The notes under the pieces are model-generated. The model made no database searches, was not told where the DNA came from, and saw only the letters and a list, made by a program, of their open reading frames with translations. A DNA stretch of 64,000 nucleotides from Membranipora membranacea (taxonomy: Eukaryota; Bryozoa; Gymnolaemata; Cheilostomatida; Membraniporidae), in the NCBI GenBank assembly GCA_914767715.1, contig OU612070.1, positions 21,194,025 to 21,258,024 on the forward strand, given 5' to 3'. Below are positions 12,175 to 24,199 of this stretch, one piece after another. The position numbers and the translations under genes are program-made. The stretch's first letter is position 1; the number at the start of each line of letters is the position of its first letter.

Positions 12175-13590
12175 CAAATCTAGTTTTTGACCCGAGCGAA
12201 TAAAAACCATGATACCCCTCCCTTGGTATAATCTTTGAAATTTCAAGTCAGCGTAATTACCAACCAGTTAATCGGAGGATCCTAATATTCTGCAGTTTGA
12301 ATAAGGCCAATAAGGGCTTGAAGTGGTCGGAGTTAGATAAGAATCCAACAGAGTTTTAATTTTTCAATGCTGCCGTTTGGCATGTTTTTTTTGGCAAAAG
12401 TGGACGTCTTTAAAGTTGGCGCTGACGGAGAACGGAGACCCCCAGAGACAAACGGACTTCAGATTTGAGACGAGCAGGAGTTTCTTCTCCTTATGAGGTA
12501 GGTTAAAAGCAAATCTCTTTTTTGACCCGAGTGAAAAAAAACCATGATACCCTCCCTTGGTATAATTTTTGAAATTTCAAATCAGCGTAAATACCAACCA
12601 TTTAATCGGAGGATCCCAATATTCTGCAGTTTGAATAAGGCCAATAAGGGCTTGAAGTGGTCGGAGTTAGATAAGAACCCAAAAGAGTTTTAATTTTTCA
12701 ATGCTGCCGTTTGGCATGTTTTTTTTTGGCAAAAGTGAACGTCGTTAACGTTGGCGCCGACGGAGAACGGAGACCCGCAGAGACAAACGGACTTCAGATT
12801 TGAGACGAGCAAGAGTTGCTCCTCCTAATGAGGTAGGTTAAAAGCAGATCTATTTTTTGACCCGAGCGAAAAAAAACCATGATACCCTCCCTTGGTATAA
12901 TTTTTGAAATTTCAAGTCAGCGTAAGTACCAACCAGTTAATCGGAGGATCCCAATATTCTGCAGTATGAATAAGGCCAATAAGGGCTTGAAGTGGTCGGA
13001 GTTAGATAAGAATCCAACAGAGTTTTAATTTTTCAATGCTGCCGTTTGGCATGTTTTTTTTGGCAAAAGTGGACGTCTTTAAAGTTGGCGCTGACGGAGA
13101 ACGGAGACCCCCAGAGACAAACGGACTTCAGATTTGAGACGAGCATGAGTTTCTCCTCCTTATGAGGTAGGTTAAAAGCAAATCTATTTTTTGACCCGAG
13201 CGAAAAAAAACCATGATACCCTCCCTTGGTATAATTTTTTAAATTTCAAGTCAGCGTAATTACCAACCAGTTAATCTGAGGATCCTAATATTCTGCAGTT
13301 TGAATAAGGCCAATAAGGGCTTGAAGTGGTCGGAGTTAGATAAGAATCCAACAGAGTTTTAATTTTTCAATGCTGCCGTTTGGCATGTTTTTTTTGGCAA
13401 AAGTGGGCGTCTTTAAAGTTGGCGCTGACGGAGAACGGAGACCCCCAGAGACAAACGGACTTCAGATTTGAGACGAGCAGGAGTTTCTCCTCCTTATGAG
13501 GTAGGTTAAAAGCAAATCTATTTTTTGACCCGAGTGAAAAAAAACCATGATACCCTCCCTTGGTATAATTTTTGAAATTTCAAATCAGCG
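12175..13590 (+). repeat. Forward monomers between the duplicated blocks
   Basis: About four monomers link the two large duplicated blocks. The first (12,175-12,280) carries four linked rare variants otherwise seen together only at about 1,741-1,835: CTAGTTTTT, GAATAAAAACC, ACCCCTCCC and ATAATCTTT. The rest carry CAACAGAG and CAAAAGAG, and several have T8 rather than T9 tracts. The AATCTGAGGATCCTAAT form near 13,275 belongs to the monomer class that also flanks the N gap. Confidence 0.65.
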
Positions 13591-15032
13591 TAAATACCAA
13601 CCATTTAATCGGAGGATCCCAATATTCTGCAGTTTGAATAAGGCCAATAAGGGCTTGAAGTGGTCGGAGTTAGATAAGAATCCAAAAGAGTTTTAATTTT
13701 TCAATGCTGCCGTTTGGCATGTTTTTTTTTGGCAAAAGTGGACGTCGTTAAAGTTGGCGCTGACGGAGAACGGAGACCCGCAGAGACAAACGGACTTCAG
13801 ATTTGAGACGAGCAGGAGTTGCTCCTCCTTATGAGGTCGGTTAAAAGCAAATATATTTTTTGACCCGAGCGAAAAAAAAGCATGATACCCTCCCTTGGTA
13901 TAATTTTTGAAATTTGAAGTCAGCGTAATTACCAACCAGTTAATCGGAGGATTCCAATATTCTGCAGTTTGAAAAAGGCCAATAAGGGCTTGAAGTGGTC
14001 GGAGTTAGATAAGAATCCAACAGAGTTTTAATTTTTCAATGCTGCCGTTTGGCATGTTTTTTTTTGGCAAAAGTGGACGTCTTTAAAGTTGGCGCTGACG
14101 GAGAACGGAGACCCCCAGAGACAAACGGACTTCAGATTTGAGACAAGCAGGAGTTGCTCCTCCTTATGAGGTAGGTTAAAAGCAAATCTATTTTTCGACC
14201 CGAGCGAAAAAAAACCATGATACCCTCCCTTGGTATAATTTTTGAAATTTCAAGTCAGCGTAATCACCAACCAGTTAATCGGAGGATCCCAATATTTTGC
14301 AGTTTGAATAAGGCCAATAAGGGCTGGAAGTGGTCGGAGTTAGATAGGAATCCAAAAGAGTTTTAATTTTTCAATGCTGCCGTTTGGCATGTTTTTTTTT
14401 GGCAAAAGTGGACGTCGTTAAAGTTGGCGCTGACGGAGAACGGAGACCCGCAGAGACAAACGGACTTCAGATTTGATACGAGCAGGAGTTGCTCCTCCTT
14501 ATGAGGTAGGTCAAAAGCAAGTCTATTTTTTGACCCGAGCGAAAAAAAACCATGATACCCTCCCTTGGTATAATTTTTGAAATTTCAAGTCAGCGTAAGT
14601 ACCAACCAGTTAATCGGAGGATCCCAATATTCTGCAGTATGAATAAGGCCAATAAGGGCTTGAAGTGGTCGGAGTTAGATAAGAATCCAACAGAGTTTTA
14701 ATTTTTCAATGCTGCCGTTTGGCATGTTTTTTTTTGGCAAAAGTGGACGTCTTTAAAGTTGGCGCTGACGGAGAACGGACACCCCCAGAGACAAACGGAC
14801 TTCAGATTTGAGACGAGCAGGAGTTGCTCCTCCTTATGAGGTAGGTTAAAAGCAAATCTATTTTTTGACCCGAGTGAAAAAAAACCATGATACCCTCCCT
14901 TGGTATAATTTTTGAAATTTCAAATCAGCGTAAATACCAACCATTTAATCGGAGGATCCCAATATTCTGCAGTTTGAATAAGGCCAATAAGGGCTTGAAG
15001 TGGTCGGAGTTAGATAAGAATCCAAAAGAGTT

Positions 15033-18000
15033 TTAATTTTTCAATGCTGCCGTTTGGCATGTTTTTTTTTGGCAAAAGTGGACGTCGTTAAAGTTGGCGC
15101 TGACGGAGAACGGAGACCCGCAGAGACAAACGGACTTCAGATTTGAGACGAGCAGGAGTTGCTCCTCCTTATGAGGTCGGTTAAAAGCAAATATATTTTT
15201 TGACCCGAGCGAAAAAAAAGCATGATACCCTCCCTTGGTATAATTTTTGAAATTTGAAGTCAGCATAATTACCAACCAGTTAATCGGAGGATCCCAATAT
15301 TCTGCAGTTTGAAAAAGGCCAATAAGGGCTTGAAGTGGTCGGAGTTAGATAAGAATCCAACAGAGTTTTACTTTTTCAATGCTGCCGTTTGGCATGTTTT
15401 TTTTTGGCAAAAGTGGACGTCGTTAAAGTTGGCGCTGACGGAGAACGGAGACCCCCAGAGACAAACGGACTTCAGATTTGAGACAAGCAGGAGTTGCTCC
15501 TCCTTATGAGGTAGGTTAAAAGCCAATCTATTTTTCGGCCCGAGCGAAAAAAAACCATGATACCCTCCCTTGGTATAATTTTTGAAATTTCAAGTCAGCG
15601 TAATCACCAACCAGTTAATCGGAGGATCCCAATATTTTGCAGTTTGAATAAGGCCAATAAGGGCTGGAAGTGGTCGGAGTTAGATAGGAATCCAAAAGAG
15701 TTTTAATTTTTCAATGCTGCCGTTTGGCATGTTTTTTTTTGGCAAAAGTGGACGTCGTTAAAGTTGGCGCTGACGGGGAACGGAGATCCGCAGTGACAAA
15801 CGGACTTCAGATTTGATACGAGCAGGAGTTGCTCCTCCTTATGAGGTAGGTCAAAAGCAAGTCTATTTTTTGACCCGAGCGAAAAAAAACCATGATACCC
15901 TCCCTTGGTATAATTTTTGAAATTTCAAGTCAGCGTAAGTACCAACCAGTTTATCGGAGGATCCCAATATTCTGCAGTATGAATAAGGCCAATAAGGGCT
16001 TGAAGTGGTCGGAGTTAGATAAGAATCCAAAAGAGTTTTAATTTTTCAATGCTGCCGTTTGGCATGTTTTTTTTTGGCAAAAGTGGACGTCGTTAAAGTT
16101 GGCGCTGACGGAGAACGGAGACCCGCAGAGACAAACGGACTTCAGATTTGAGACGAGCAGGAGTTGCTCCTCCTTATGTGGTCGGTTAAAAGCAAATATA
16201 TTTTTTGACCCAAGCGAAAAAAAAGCATGATACCCTCCCTTGGTATAATTTTTGAAATTTGAAGTCAGCATAATTACCAACCAGTTAATCGGAGGATCCC
16301 AATATTCTGCAGTTTGAAAAAGGCCAATAAAGGCTTGAAGTGGTCGGAGTTAGATAAGAATCCAACAGAGTTTTAATTTTTCAATGCTGCCGTTTGGCAT
16401 GTTTTTTTTTGGCAAAAGTGGACGTCGTTAAAGTTGGCGCTGACGGGGAACGGAGACCCGCAGAGACAAACGGACTTCAGATTTGATACGAGCAGGAGTT
16501 GCTCCTCCTTATGAGGTAGGTCAAAAGCAAGTCTATTTTTTGACCCGAGCGAAAAAAAACCATGATACCCTCCCTTGGTATAATTTTTGAAATTTCAAGT
16601 CAGCGTAAGTACCAACCAGTTTATCGGAGGATCCCAATATTCTGCAGTATGAATAAGGCCAATAAGGGCTTGAAGTGGTCGGAGTTAGATAAGAATCCAA
16701 CAGAGTTTTAATTTTTCAATGCTGCCGTTTGGCATGTTTTTTTTTGGCAAAAGTGGACGTCTTTAAAGTTGGCGCTGACGGAGAACGGACACCCCCAGAG
16801 ACAAACGGACTTCAGATTTGATACGAGCAGGAGTTGCTCCTCCTTATGAGGTAGGTCAAAAGCAAGTCTATTTTTTGACCCGAGCGAAAAAAAACCATGA
16901 TACCCTCCCTTGGTATAATTTTTGAAATTTCAAGTCAGCGTAAGTACCAACCAGTTTATCGGAGGATCCCAATATTCTGCAGTATGAATAAGGCCAATAA
17001 GGGCTTGAAGTGGTCGGAGTTAGATAAGAATCCAAAACAGTTTTAATTTTTCAATGCTGCCGTTTGGCATGTTTTTTTTTGGCAAAAGTGGACGTCGTTA
17101 AAGTTGGCGCTGACGGAGGACGGAGACCCGCAGAGACAAACGGACTTCAGATTTGAGACGAGCAGGAGTTGCTCCTCCTTATGAGGTCGGTTAAAAGCAA
17201 ATATATTTTTTGACCCGAGCGAAAAAAAAGCATGATACCCTCCCTTGGTATAATTTTTGAAATTTGAAGTCAGCATAATTACCAACCAGTTAATCGGAGG
17301 ATCCCAATATTCTGCAGTTTGAAAAAGGCCAATAAGGGCTTGAAGTGGTCGGAGTTAGATAAGAATCCAACAGAGTTTTAATTTTTCAATGCTGCCGTTT
17401 GGCATGTTTTTTTTTGGCAAAAGTGGACGTCTTTAAAGTTGGCGCTGACGGAGAACGGAGACCCCCAGAGACAAACGGACTTCAGATTTGAGACAAGCAG
17501 GAGTTGCTCCTCCTTATGAGGTAGGTTAAAAGCAAATCTATTTTTCGGCCCGAGCGAAAAAAAACCATGATACCCTCCCTTGGTATAATTTTTGAAATTT
17601 CAAGTCAGCGTAGTCACCAACCAGTTAATCGGAGGATCCCAATATTTTGCAGTTTGAATAAGGCCAATAAGGGCTGGAAGTGGTCGGAGTTAGATAGGAA
17701 TCCAAAAGAGTTTTAATTTTTCAATGCTGCCGTTTGGCATGTTTTTTTTTGGCAAAAGTGGACGTCGTTAAAGTTGGCGCTGACGGGGAACGGAGACCCG
17801 CAGAGACAAACGGACTTCAGATTTGATACGAGCAGGAGTTGCTCCTCCTTATGAGGTAGGTCAAAAGCAAGTCTATTTTTTGACCCGAGCGAAAAAATAC
17901 CATGATACCCTCCCTTGGTATAATTTTTGAAATTTCAAGTCAGCGTAAGTACCAACCAGTTTATCGGAGGATCCCAATATTCTGCAGTATGAATAAGGCC

Positions 18001-19050
18001 AATAAGGGCTTGAAGTGGTCGGAGTTAGATAAGAATCCAAAAGAGTTTTAATTTTTCAATGCTGCCGTTTGGCATGTTTTTTTTTGGCAAAAGTGGACGT
18101 CGTTAAAGTTGGCGCTGACGGAGAACGGAGACCCGCAGAGACAAACGGACTTCAGATTTGAGACGAGCAGGAGTTGCTCCTCCTTATGAGGTCGGTTAAA
18201 AGCAAATATATTTTTTGACCCGAGCGAAAAAAAAGCATGATACCCTCCCTTGGTATAATTTTTGAAATTTGAAGTCAGCATAATTACCAACCAGTTAATC
18301 GGAGGATCCCAATATTCTGCAGTTTGAAAAAGGCCAATAAGGGCTTGAAGTGGTCGGAGTTAGATAAGAATCCAACAGAGTTTTAATTTTTCAATGCTGC
18401 CGTTTGGCATGTTTTTTTTTGGCAAAAGTGGACGTCTTTAAAGTTGGCGCTGACGGAAAACGGAGACCCCCAGAGACAAACGGACTTCAGATTTGAGACA
18501 AGCAGGAGTTGCTCCTCCTTATGAGGTAGGTTAAAAGCAAATCTATTTTTCGGCCCGAGCGAAAAAAAACCATGATACCCTCCCTTGGTATAATTTTTGA
18601 AATTTCAAGTCAGCGTAATCACCAACCAGTTAATCGGAGGATCCCAATATTTTGCAGTTTGAATAAGGCCAATAAGGGCTGGAAGTGGTCGGAGTTAGAT
18701 AGGAATCCAAAAGAGTTTTAATTTTTCAATGCTGCCGTTTGGCATGTTTTTTTTTGGCAAAAGTGGACGTCGTTAAAGTTGGCGCTGACGGGGAACGGAG
18801 ACCCGCAGAGACAAACGGACTTCAGATTTGATACGAGCAGGAGTTGCTCCTCCTTATGAGGTAGGTCAAAAGCAAGTCTATTTTTTGACCCGAGCGAAAA
18901 AAAACCATGATACCCGCCCTTGGTATAATTTATGAAATTTCAAGTCAGCGTAAGTATCAACCAGTTTATCGGAGGATCCCAATATTCTGCAGTATGAATA
19001 AGGCCAATAAGGGCTTGAAGTGGTCGGAGTTAGATAAGAATCCAACAGAG
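15033..19050 (+). repeat. Three-monomer HOR, period 1,005 bp
   Basis: The monomer with TTTGAAGTCAGCATAATT recurs with its chance minus-strand open frame ending at 15,275, 16,280, 17,285 and 18,290, three steps of exactly 1,005 bp (three units). This is a contraction of the 1,340-bp four-monomer HOR seen to the left and in 13,693-15,275. It indicates out-of-register exchange that removed one monomer and then amplified the shorter block. Confidence 0.85.
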
Positions 19051-19438
19051 TTTTAATTTTTCAATGCTGCCGTTTGGCATGCTTTTTTTTGGCAAAAGTG
19101 GACGTCTTTAAAGTTGGCGCTGACGGAGAACGGACACCCCCAGAGACAAACGGACTTCAGATTTGAGACGAGCAGGAGTTGCTCCTCCTTATGAGGTAGG
19201 TTAAAAGCAGATCTATTTTTTGACCCGAGCGAAAAAAAACCATGATACCCTCCCTTGGTATAATTTTTGAAATTTCAAGTCAGCGTAATTACCAACCAGT
19301 TATTCTGAGGATCCTAATATTCTGCAGTTTGAATAAGGCCAATAAGGGCTTGAAGTGGTCGGAGTTAGATAAGAATCCAACAGAGTTTTAATTTTTCAAT
19401 GCTGCCGTTTGGCATGTTTTTTTTTGGCAAAAGTGGAC

Positions 19439-20498
19439 TCTGTTGGATTCTTATCTAACTCCGACCACTTCAAGCCCTTATTGGCCTTATTCATACTGCA
19501 GAATATTGGGATCCTCCGATAAACTGGTTGGTACTTACGCTGACTTGAAATTTCAAAAATTATACCAAGGGAGGGTATCATGGTTTTTTTTCGCTCGGGT
19601 CAAAAAATAGACTTGCTTTTGACCTACCTCATAAGGAGGAGCAACTCCTGCTCGTATCAAATCTGAAGTCCGTTTGTCTCTGCGGGTCTCCGTTCCCCGT
19701 CAGCGCCAACTTTAACGACGTCCACTTTTGCCAAAAAAAAAACATGCCAAACGGCAGCATTGAAAAATTAAAACTCTTTTGGATTCCTAGCTAACTCCGA
19801 CCACTTCCAGCCCTTATTGGCCTTATTCAAACTGCAAAATATTGGGATCCTCCGATTAACTGGTTGGTGATTACGCTGACTTGAAATTTCAAAAATTATA
19901 CCAAGGGAGGGTATCATGGTTTTTTTTCGCTCGGGCCGAAAAATAGATTTGCTTTTAACCTACCTCATAAGGAGGAGCAACTCCTGCTTGTCTCAAATCT
20001 GAAGTCCGTTTGTCTCTGGGGGTCTCCGTTCTCCGTCAGCGCCAACTTTAAAGACGACCACTTTTGCCAAAAAAAAACGTGCCAAACGGCAGCATTGAAA
20101 AATTAAAACTCTGTTGGATTCTTATCTAACTCCGACCACTTCAAGCCCTTATTGGCCTTTTTCAAACTGCAGAATATTGGGATCCTCCGATTAACTGGTT
20201 GGTAATTATGCTGACTTCAAATTTCAAAAATTATACCAAGGGAGGGTATCATGCTTTTTTTTCGCTCGGGTCAAAAAATATATTTGCTTTTAACCGACCT
20301 CATAAGGAGGAGCAACTCCTGCTCGTCTCAAATCTGAAGTCCGTTTGTCTCTGCGGGTCTCCGTTCTCCGTCAGCGCCAACTTTAACGACGTCCACTTTT
20401 GCCAGAAAAAAACATGCCAAACGGCAGCATTGAAAAATTAAAACTCTTTTGGATTCTTATCTAACTCCGACCACTTCAAGCCCTTATTGGCCTTATTC
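19439..20498 (-). repeat. Inverted satellite segment, copy 2
   Basis: The junctions are the same as in the first inverted segment: GGAC followed by TCTGTTGG on the left and TTATTC followed by GTTAAAG on the right, 8,424 to 8,425 bp further along. Reading the two segments side by side I see about four substitutions (for example CTATCTAAC versus CTAGCTAAC near 11,369 and 19,790, and TTTACCGAC versus TTTAACGAC near 11,957 and 20,382) plus one extra A in a poly-A run. Identical breakpoints mean one rearrangement that was later duplicated, not two independent events. Confidence 0.93.
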
Positions 20499-20599
20499 GT
20501 TAAAGTTGGCGCTGACGGGGAACGGAGACCCGCAGAGACAAACGGACTTCAGATTTGATACGAGCAGGAGTTGCTCCTCCTTATGAGGTAGGTCAAAAG

Positions 20600-21650
20600 C
20601 AAATCTATTTTTTGACCCGAGCGAAAAAAAACCATGATACCCTCCCTTGGTATAATTTTTGAAATTTCAAGTCAGCGTAAGTACCAACCAGTTTATCGGA
20701 GGATCCCAATATTCTGCAGTATGAATAAGGCCAATAAGGGCTTGAAGTGGTCGGAGTTAGATAAGAATCCAACAGAGTTTTAATTTTTCAATGCTGCCGT
20801 TTGGCATGTTTTTTTTTGGCAAAAGTGGACGTCTTTAAAGTTGGCGCTGACGGAGAACGGACACCCCCAGAGACAAACGGACTTCAGATTTGAGACGAGC
20901 AGGAGTTGCTCCTCCTTATGAGGTAGGTTAAAAGCAAATCTATTTTTTGACCCGAGCGAAAAAAAACCATGATACCCTCCCTTGGTATAATTTTTGAAAT
21001 TTCAAGTCAGCGTAATTACCAACCAGTTAATCGGAGGATCCCAATATTCGGCAGTTTGAATGAGGTCAATAAGGGCTTGAAGTGGTCGGAGTTAGATAAG
21101 AATCCAAAAGAGTTTTAATTTTTCAATGCTGCCGTTTGGCATGTTTTTTTTTGGCAAAAGTGAACGTCGTTAACGTTGGCGCTGACGGAGAACGGTGACC
21201 CGCAGAGTCAAACGGACTTCAGATTTGAGACGAGCAGGAGTTGCTCCTCCTTATGAGGTAGGTTAAAAGCAGATCTATTTTTTGACCCGAGCGAAAAAAA
21301 ACCATGATACCCTCCCTTGGTATAATTTTTGAAATTTCAAGTCAGCGTAATTACCAACCAGTTAATCTGAGGATCCTAATATTCTGCAGTTTGAATAAGG
21401 CCAATAAGGGCTTGAAGTGGTCGGAGTTAGATAAGAATCCAACAGAGTTTTAATTTTTCAATGCTGCCGTTTGGCATGTTTTTTTTGGCAAAAGTGGACG
21501 TCTTTAAAGTTGGCGCTGACGGAGAACGGAGACCCCCAGAGACAAACGGACTTCAGATTTGAGACGAGCAGGAGTTTCTCCTCCTTATGAGGTAGGTTAA
21601 AAGCAAATCTATTTTTTGACCCGAGCGAAAAAAAACCATGATACCCTCCT
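20600..21650 (+). repeat. Forward monomers up to the assembly gap
   Basis: About three monomers in normal orientation, the last carrying AATCTGAGGATCCTAAT and a T8 tract. The sequence stops inside a monomer at the motif GATACCCTCCT. The same variant class resumes on the other side of the gap. Confidence 0.8.
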
Positions 21651-21850
21651 NNNNNNNNNNNNNNNNNNNNNNNNNNNNNNNNNNNNNNNNNNNNNNNNNN
21701 NNNNNNNNNNNNNNNNNNNNNNNNNNNNNNNNNNNNNNNNNNNNNNNNNNNNNNNNNNNNNNNNNNNNNNNNNNNNNNNNNNNNNNNNNNNNNNNNNNNN
21801 NNNNNNNNNNNNNNNNNNNNNNNNNNNNNNNNNNNNNNNNNNNNNNNNNN
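21651..21850. other. Assembly gap, 200 N
   Basis: Exactly 200 undetermined bases. The left side ends ...GATACCCTCCT and the right side begins TGAGTCCCTTGG, while an intact monomer reads GATACCCTCCCTTGG. The two sides therefore meet at the same monomer phase. The round number suggests a scaffolding placeholder of unknown true size, and the few odd bases at the right edge (TGAGT) are probably contig-end noise. Order and orientation of DNA across the gap are not proven by the sequence. Confidence 0.97.
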
Positions 21851-24100
21851 TGAGTCCCTTGGTATAATTTTTGAAATTTCAAGTCAGCGTAATTACCAAC
21901 CAGTTAATCTGAGGATCCTAATATTCTGCAGTTTGAATGAGGCCAATAAGGGCTTGAAGTGGTCGGAGTTAGATAAGAATCCAACAGAGTTTTAATTTTT
22001 CTATGCTGCCGTTTGGCATGTTTTTTTTGGCAAAAGTGGACGTCTCTAAAGTTGGCGCTGACGGAGAACGGAGACCCCCAGAGACAAACGGACTTCAGAT
22101 TTGAGACGAGCAGGAGGTTCTCCTCCTTATGAGATAGGTTAAAAGCAAATCTATTTTTTGACCCGAGTGAAAAAAAACCATGATACCCTCCCTTGGTATA
22201 ATTTTTGAAATTTCAAGTCAGCGTAATTACCAACCAGTTAATCTGAGGATCCTAATATTCTGCAGTTTGAATAAGGCCAATAAGGGCTTGAAGTGGTCGG
22301 AGTTAGATAAGAATCAAATAGAGTTTTAATTTTTCAATGCTGCCGTTTGGCATGTTTTTTTTGGCAAAAGTGGACGTCGTTAAAGTTGGCGCTCACGGAG
22401 AACGGAGACCCGCAGAGACAAACGGACTTCAGATTTGAGACGAGCAGGAGTTGCTCCTCCTTATGAGGTAGGTTAAAAGCAAATCTATTTTTTGACCCGA
22501 GCGAAAAAAAACTATGATACCCTCCCTTGGTATAATTTTTGAAAGTTCAAGTCAGCGTAATTACCAACCAGTTAATCAGAGGATCCCAATATTCTGCAGT
22601 TTGAATAAGGCCGATAAGGGCTTGAAGTGGTCGGAGTTAGATAAGAATCCAACAGAGTTTTAATTTTTCAATGCTGCCGTTTGGCATGTTTTTTTTTGGC
22701 AAAAGTGGACGTCTTTAAAGTTGGCGCTGACGGAGAACGGAGACCCCCAGAGACAAACGGACTTCAGATTTGAGACGAGCAGGAGTTGCTCCTCCTTATG
22801 AGGTAGGTTAAAAGCAAAACTATTTTTTGACCCGAGCGAAAAAAAACCATGATACCCTCCCTTGGTATAATTTTTGAAATTTCAAGTCAGCGTAATTACC
22901 AACCAGTTAATCGGAGGATCCCAATATTCTGCGGTTTGAATAAGGCCAATAAGGGCTTGAAGTGGTCGGAGTTAGATAAGAATCCAAAACAGTTTTAATT
23001 TTTCAATGCTGCTGTTTGGCATGTTTTTTTTTGGCAAAAGTGGACGTCGTTAAAGTTGGCGCTCACCGAGAACGGAGACCCGCAGAGACAAACGGTCTTC
23101 AGATTTGAGACGAGCAGGAGTTGCTCCTCCTTATGAGGTAGGTTAAAGGCAAATCTATTTTTTGACCCGAGCGAAAAAAAGCCATGATACCCTCCCTTGG
23201 TATAATTTTTGAAATTTCAAGTCAGCGTAATTACCAACCAGTTAATCGGATGATCCCAATATTCTGCAGTTTGAATAAGGCCGATAAGGGCTTGAAGTGG
23301 TAGGAGTTAGATAAGAATCCAACAGAGTTTTAATTTTTCAATGCTGCCGTTTGGCATGTTTTTTTTTGGCAAAAGTGGACGTCGTTAAAGTTGGCGCTCA
23401 CGGAGAACGGAGACCCGCAGAGACAAACGGACTTCAGATTTGAGACGAGCAGGAGTTGCTCCTCCTTATGAGGTAGGTTAAAAGCAAATCTATTTTTTGA
23501 CCCGAGCGAAAAAAAACTATGATACCCTCCCTTGGTATAATGTTTGAAATTTCAAGTCAGCGTAATTACCAACCAGTTAATCGGAGGATCCCAATATTCT
23601 GCAGTTTGAATAAGGCCAATAAGGGCTTGAAGTGGTCGGAGTTAGATAAGAATCCAAAACAGTTTTAATTTTTCAATGCTGCTGTTTGGCATGTTTTTTT
23701 TTGGCAAAAGTGGACGTCGTTAAAGTTGGCGCTCATTGAGAACGGAGACCCGCAGAGACAAACGGACTTCAGATTTGAGACAAGCAGGAGTTGCTCCTCC
23801 TTATGAGGTAGGTTAAAGGCAAATCTATTTTTTGACCCGAGCGAAAAAAAGCCATGATACCCTCCCTTGGTATAATTTTTGAAATTTCAAGTCAGCGTAA
23901 TTACCAACCAGTTAATCGGATGATCCCAATATTCTGCAGTTTGAATAAGGCCGATAAGGGCTTGAAGTGGTAGGAGTTAGATAAGAATCCAACAGAGTTT
24001 TAATTTTTCAATGCTGCCGTTTGGCATGTTGTTTTTTGGCAAAAGTGGACGTCGTTAAAGTTGGCGCTGACGGAGAACGGAGACCCGCAGAGACAAACGG
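21851..24100 (+). repeat. Array sub-domain right of the gap, with a two-monomer HOR
   Basis: The first monomers keep the AATCTGAGGATCCTAAT class. From about 22,980 two types alternate: one with AATCCAAAACAG and GCTGCTGTTTGG (22,985 and 23,656), the other with GGCCGATAAGG and GTGGTAGGAGTT (about 23,299 and 23,969). The spacing of about 670 bp is a dimeric HOR. Confidence 0.7.
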
Positions 24101-24199
24101 ACTTCAGATTTGAGACAAGCAGGAGTTGCTCCTCCTTATGAGGTAGGTTAAAAGCCAATCTATTTTTTGACCCGAGCGAAAAAAAAGCATGATACCCTC

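Larger units (their letters stand above)
6506..12176 (+). repeat. Large duplicated block, copy 1 (carries inversion 1)
   Basis: Markers in this block reappear to the right. An offset of 7,084 bp holds at the left part: the rare GGAGGATTCC at 6,866 and 13,950, and GATCCGCAGTGAC at 8,701 and 15,785. An offset of about 8,758 bp holds from about 9,130 to the extra monomer before the inversion: GTAAGTATCAACC at 10,193 and 18,951. The inversion itself is offset by 8,424 bp. The steps are explained by about five additional monomers inside copy 2 and one additional monomer (ending near 10,970) in copy 1. The match ends about 100 bp right of the inversion. Confidence 0.75.
13590..20600 (+). repeat. 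Large duplicated block, copy 2 (carries inversion 2)
   Basis: This block is homologous to about 6,506-12,176 with the same marker order. It is longer because it contains a three-monomer HOR expansion at about 16,040-18,290 that copy 1 lacks. Close to the second inversion it lacks one monomer present in copy 1. Immediately right of the inversion the two copies agree for about 100 bp and then differ: copy 1 shows the CTAGTTTTT variant group while copy 2 shows the ordinary form. Confidence 0.75.

Noticed and set aside
6609-18290. Repeated 80-codon minus-strand open frame (6,609-6,851, 7,949-8,191, 9,289-9,531, 10,629-10,871, 13,693-13,935, 15,033-15,275 and others), which could look like a conserved small-protein family
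   Set aside because: It starts with TTG rather than ATG in the copies checked, covers most of a 335-bp unit by chance, is broken in most other monomers, and its conservation is fully explained by satellite homogenisation. No known domain is visible.
21553-21882. Open frames crossing the N run (21,553-21,882, 21,616-21,867, 21,638-21,853)
   Set aside because: They are open only because N codons cannot be stops.
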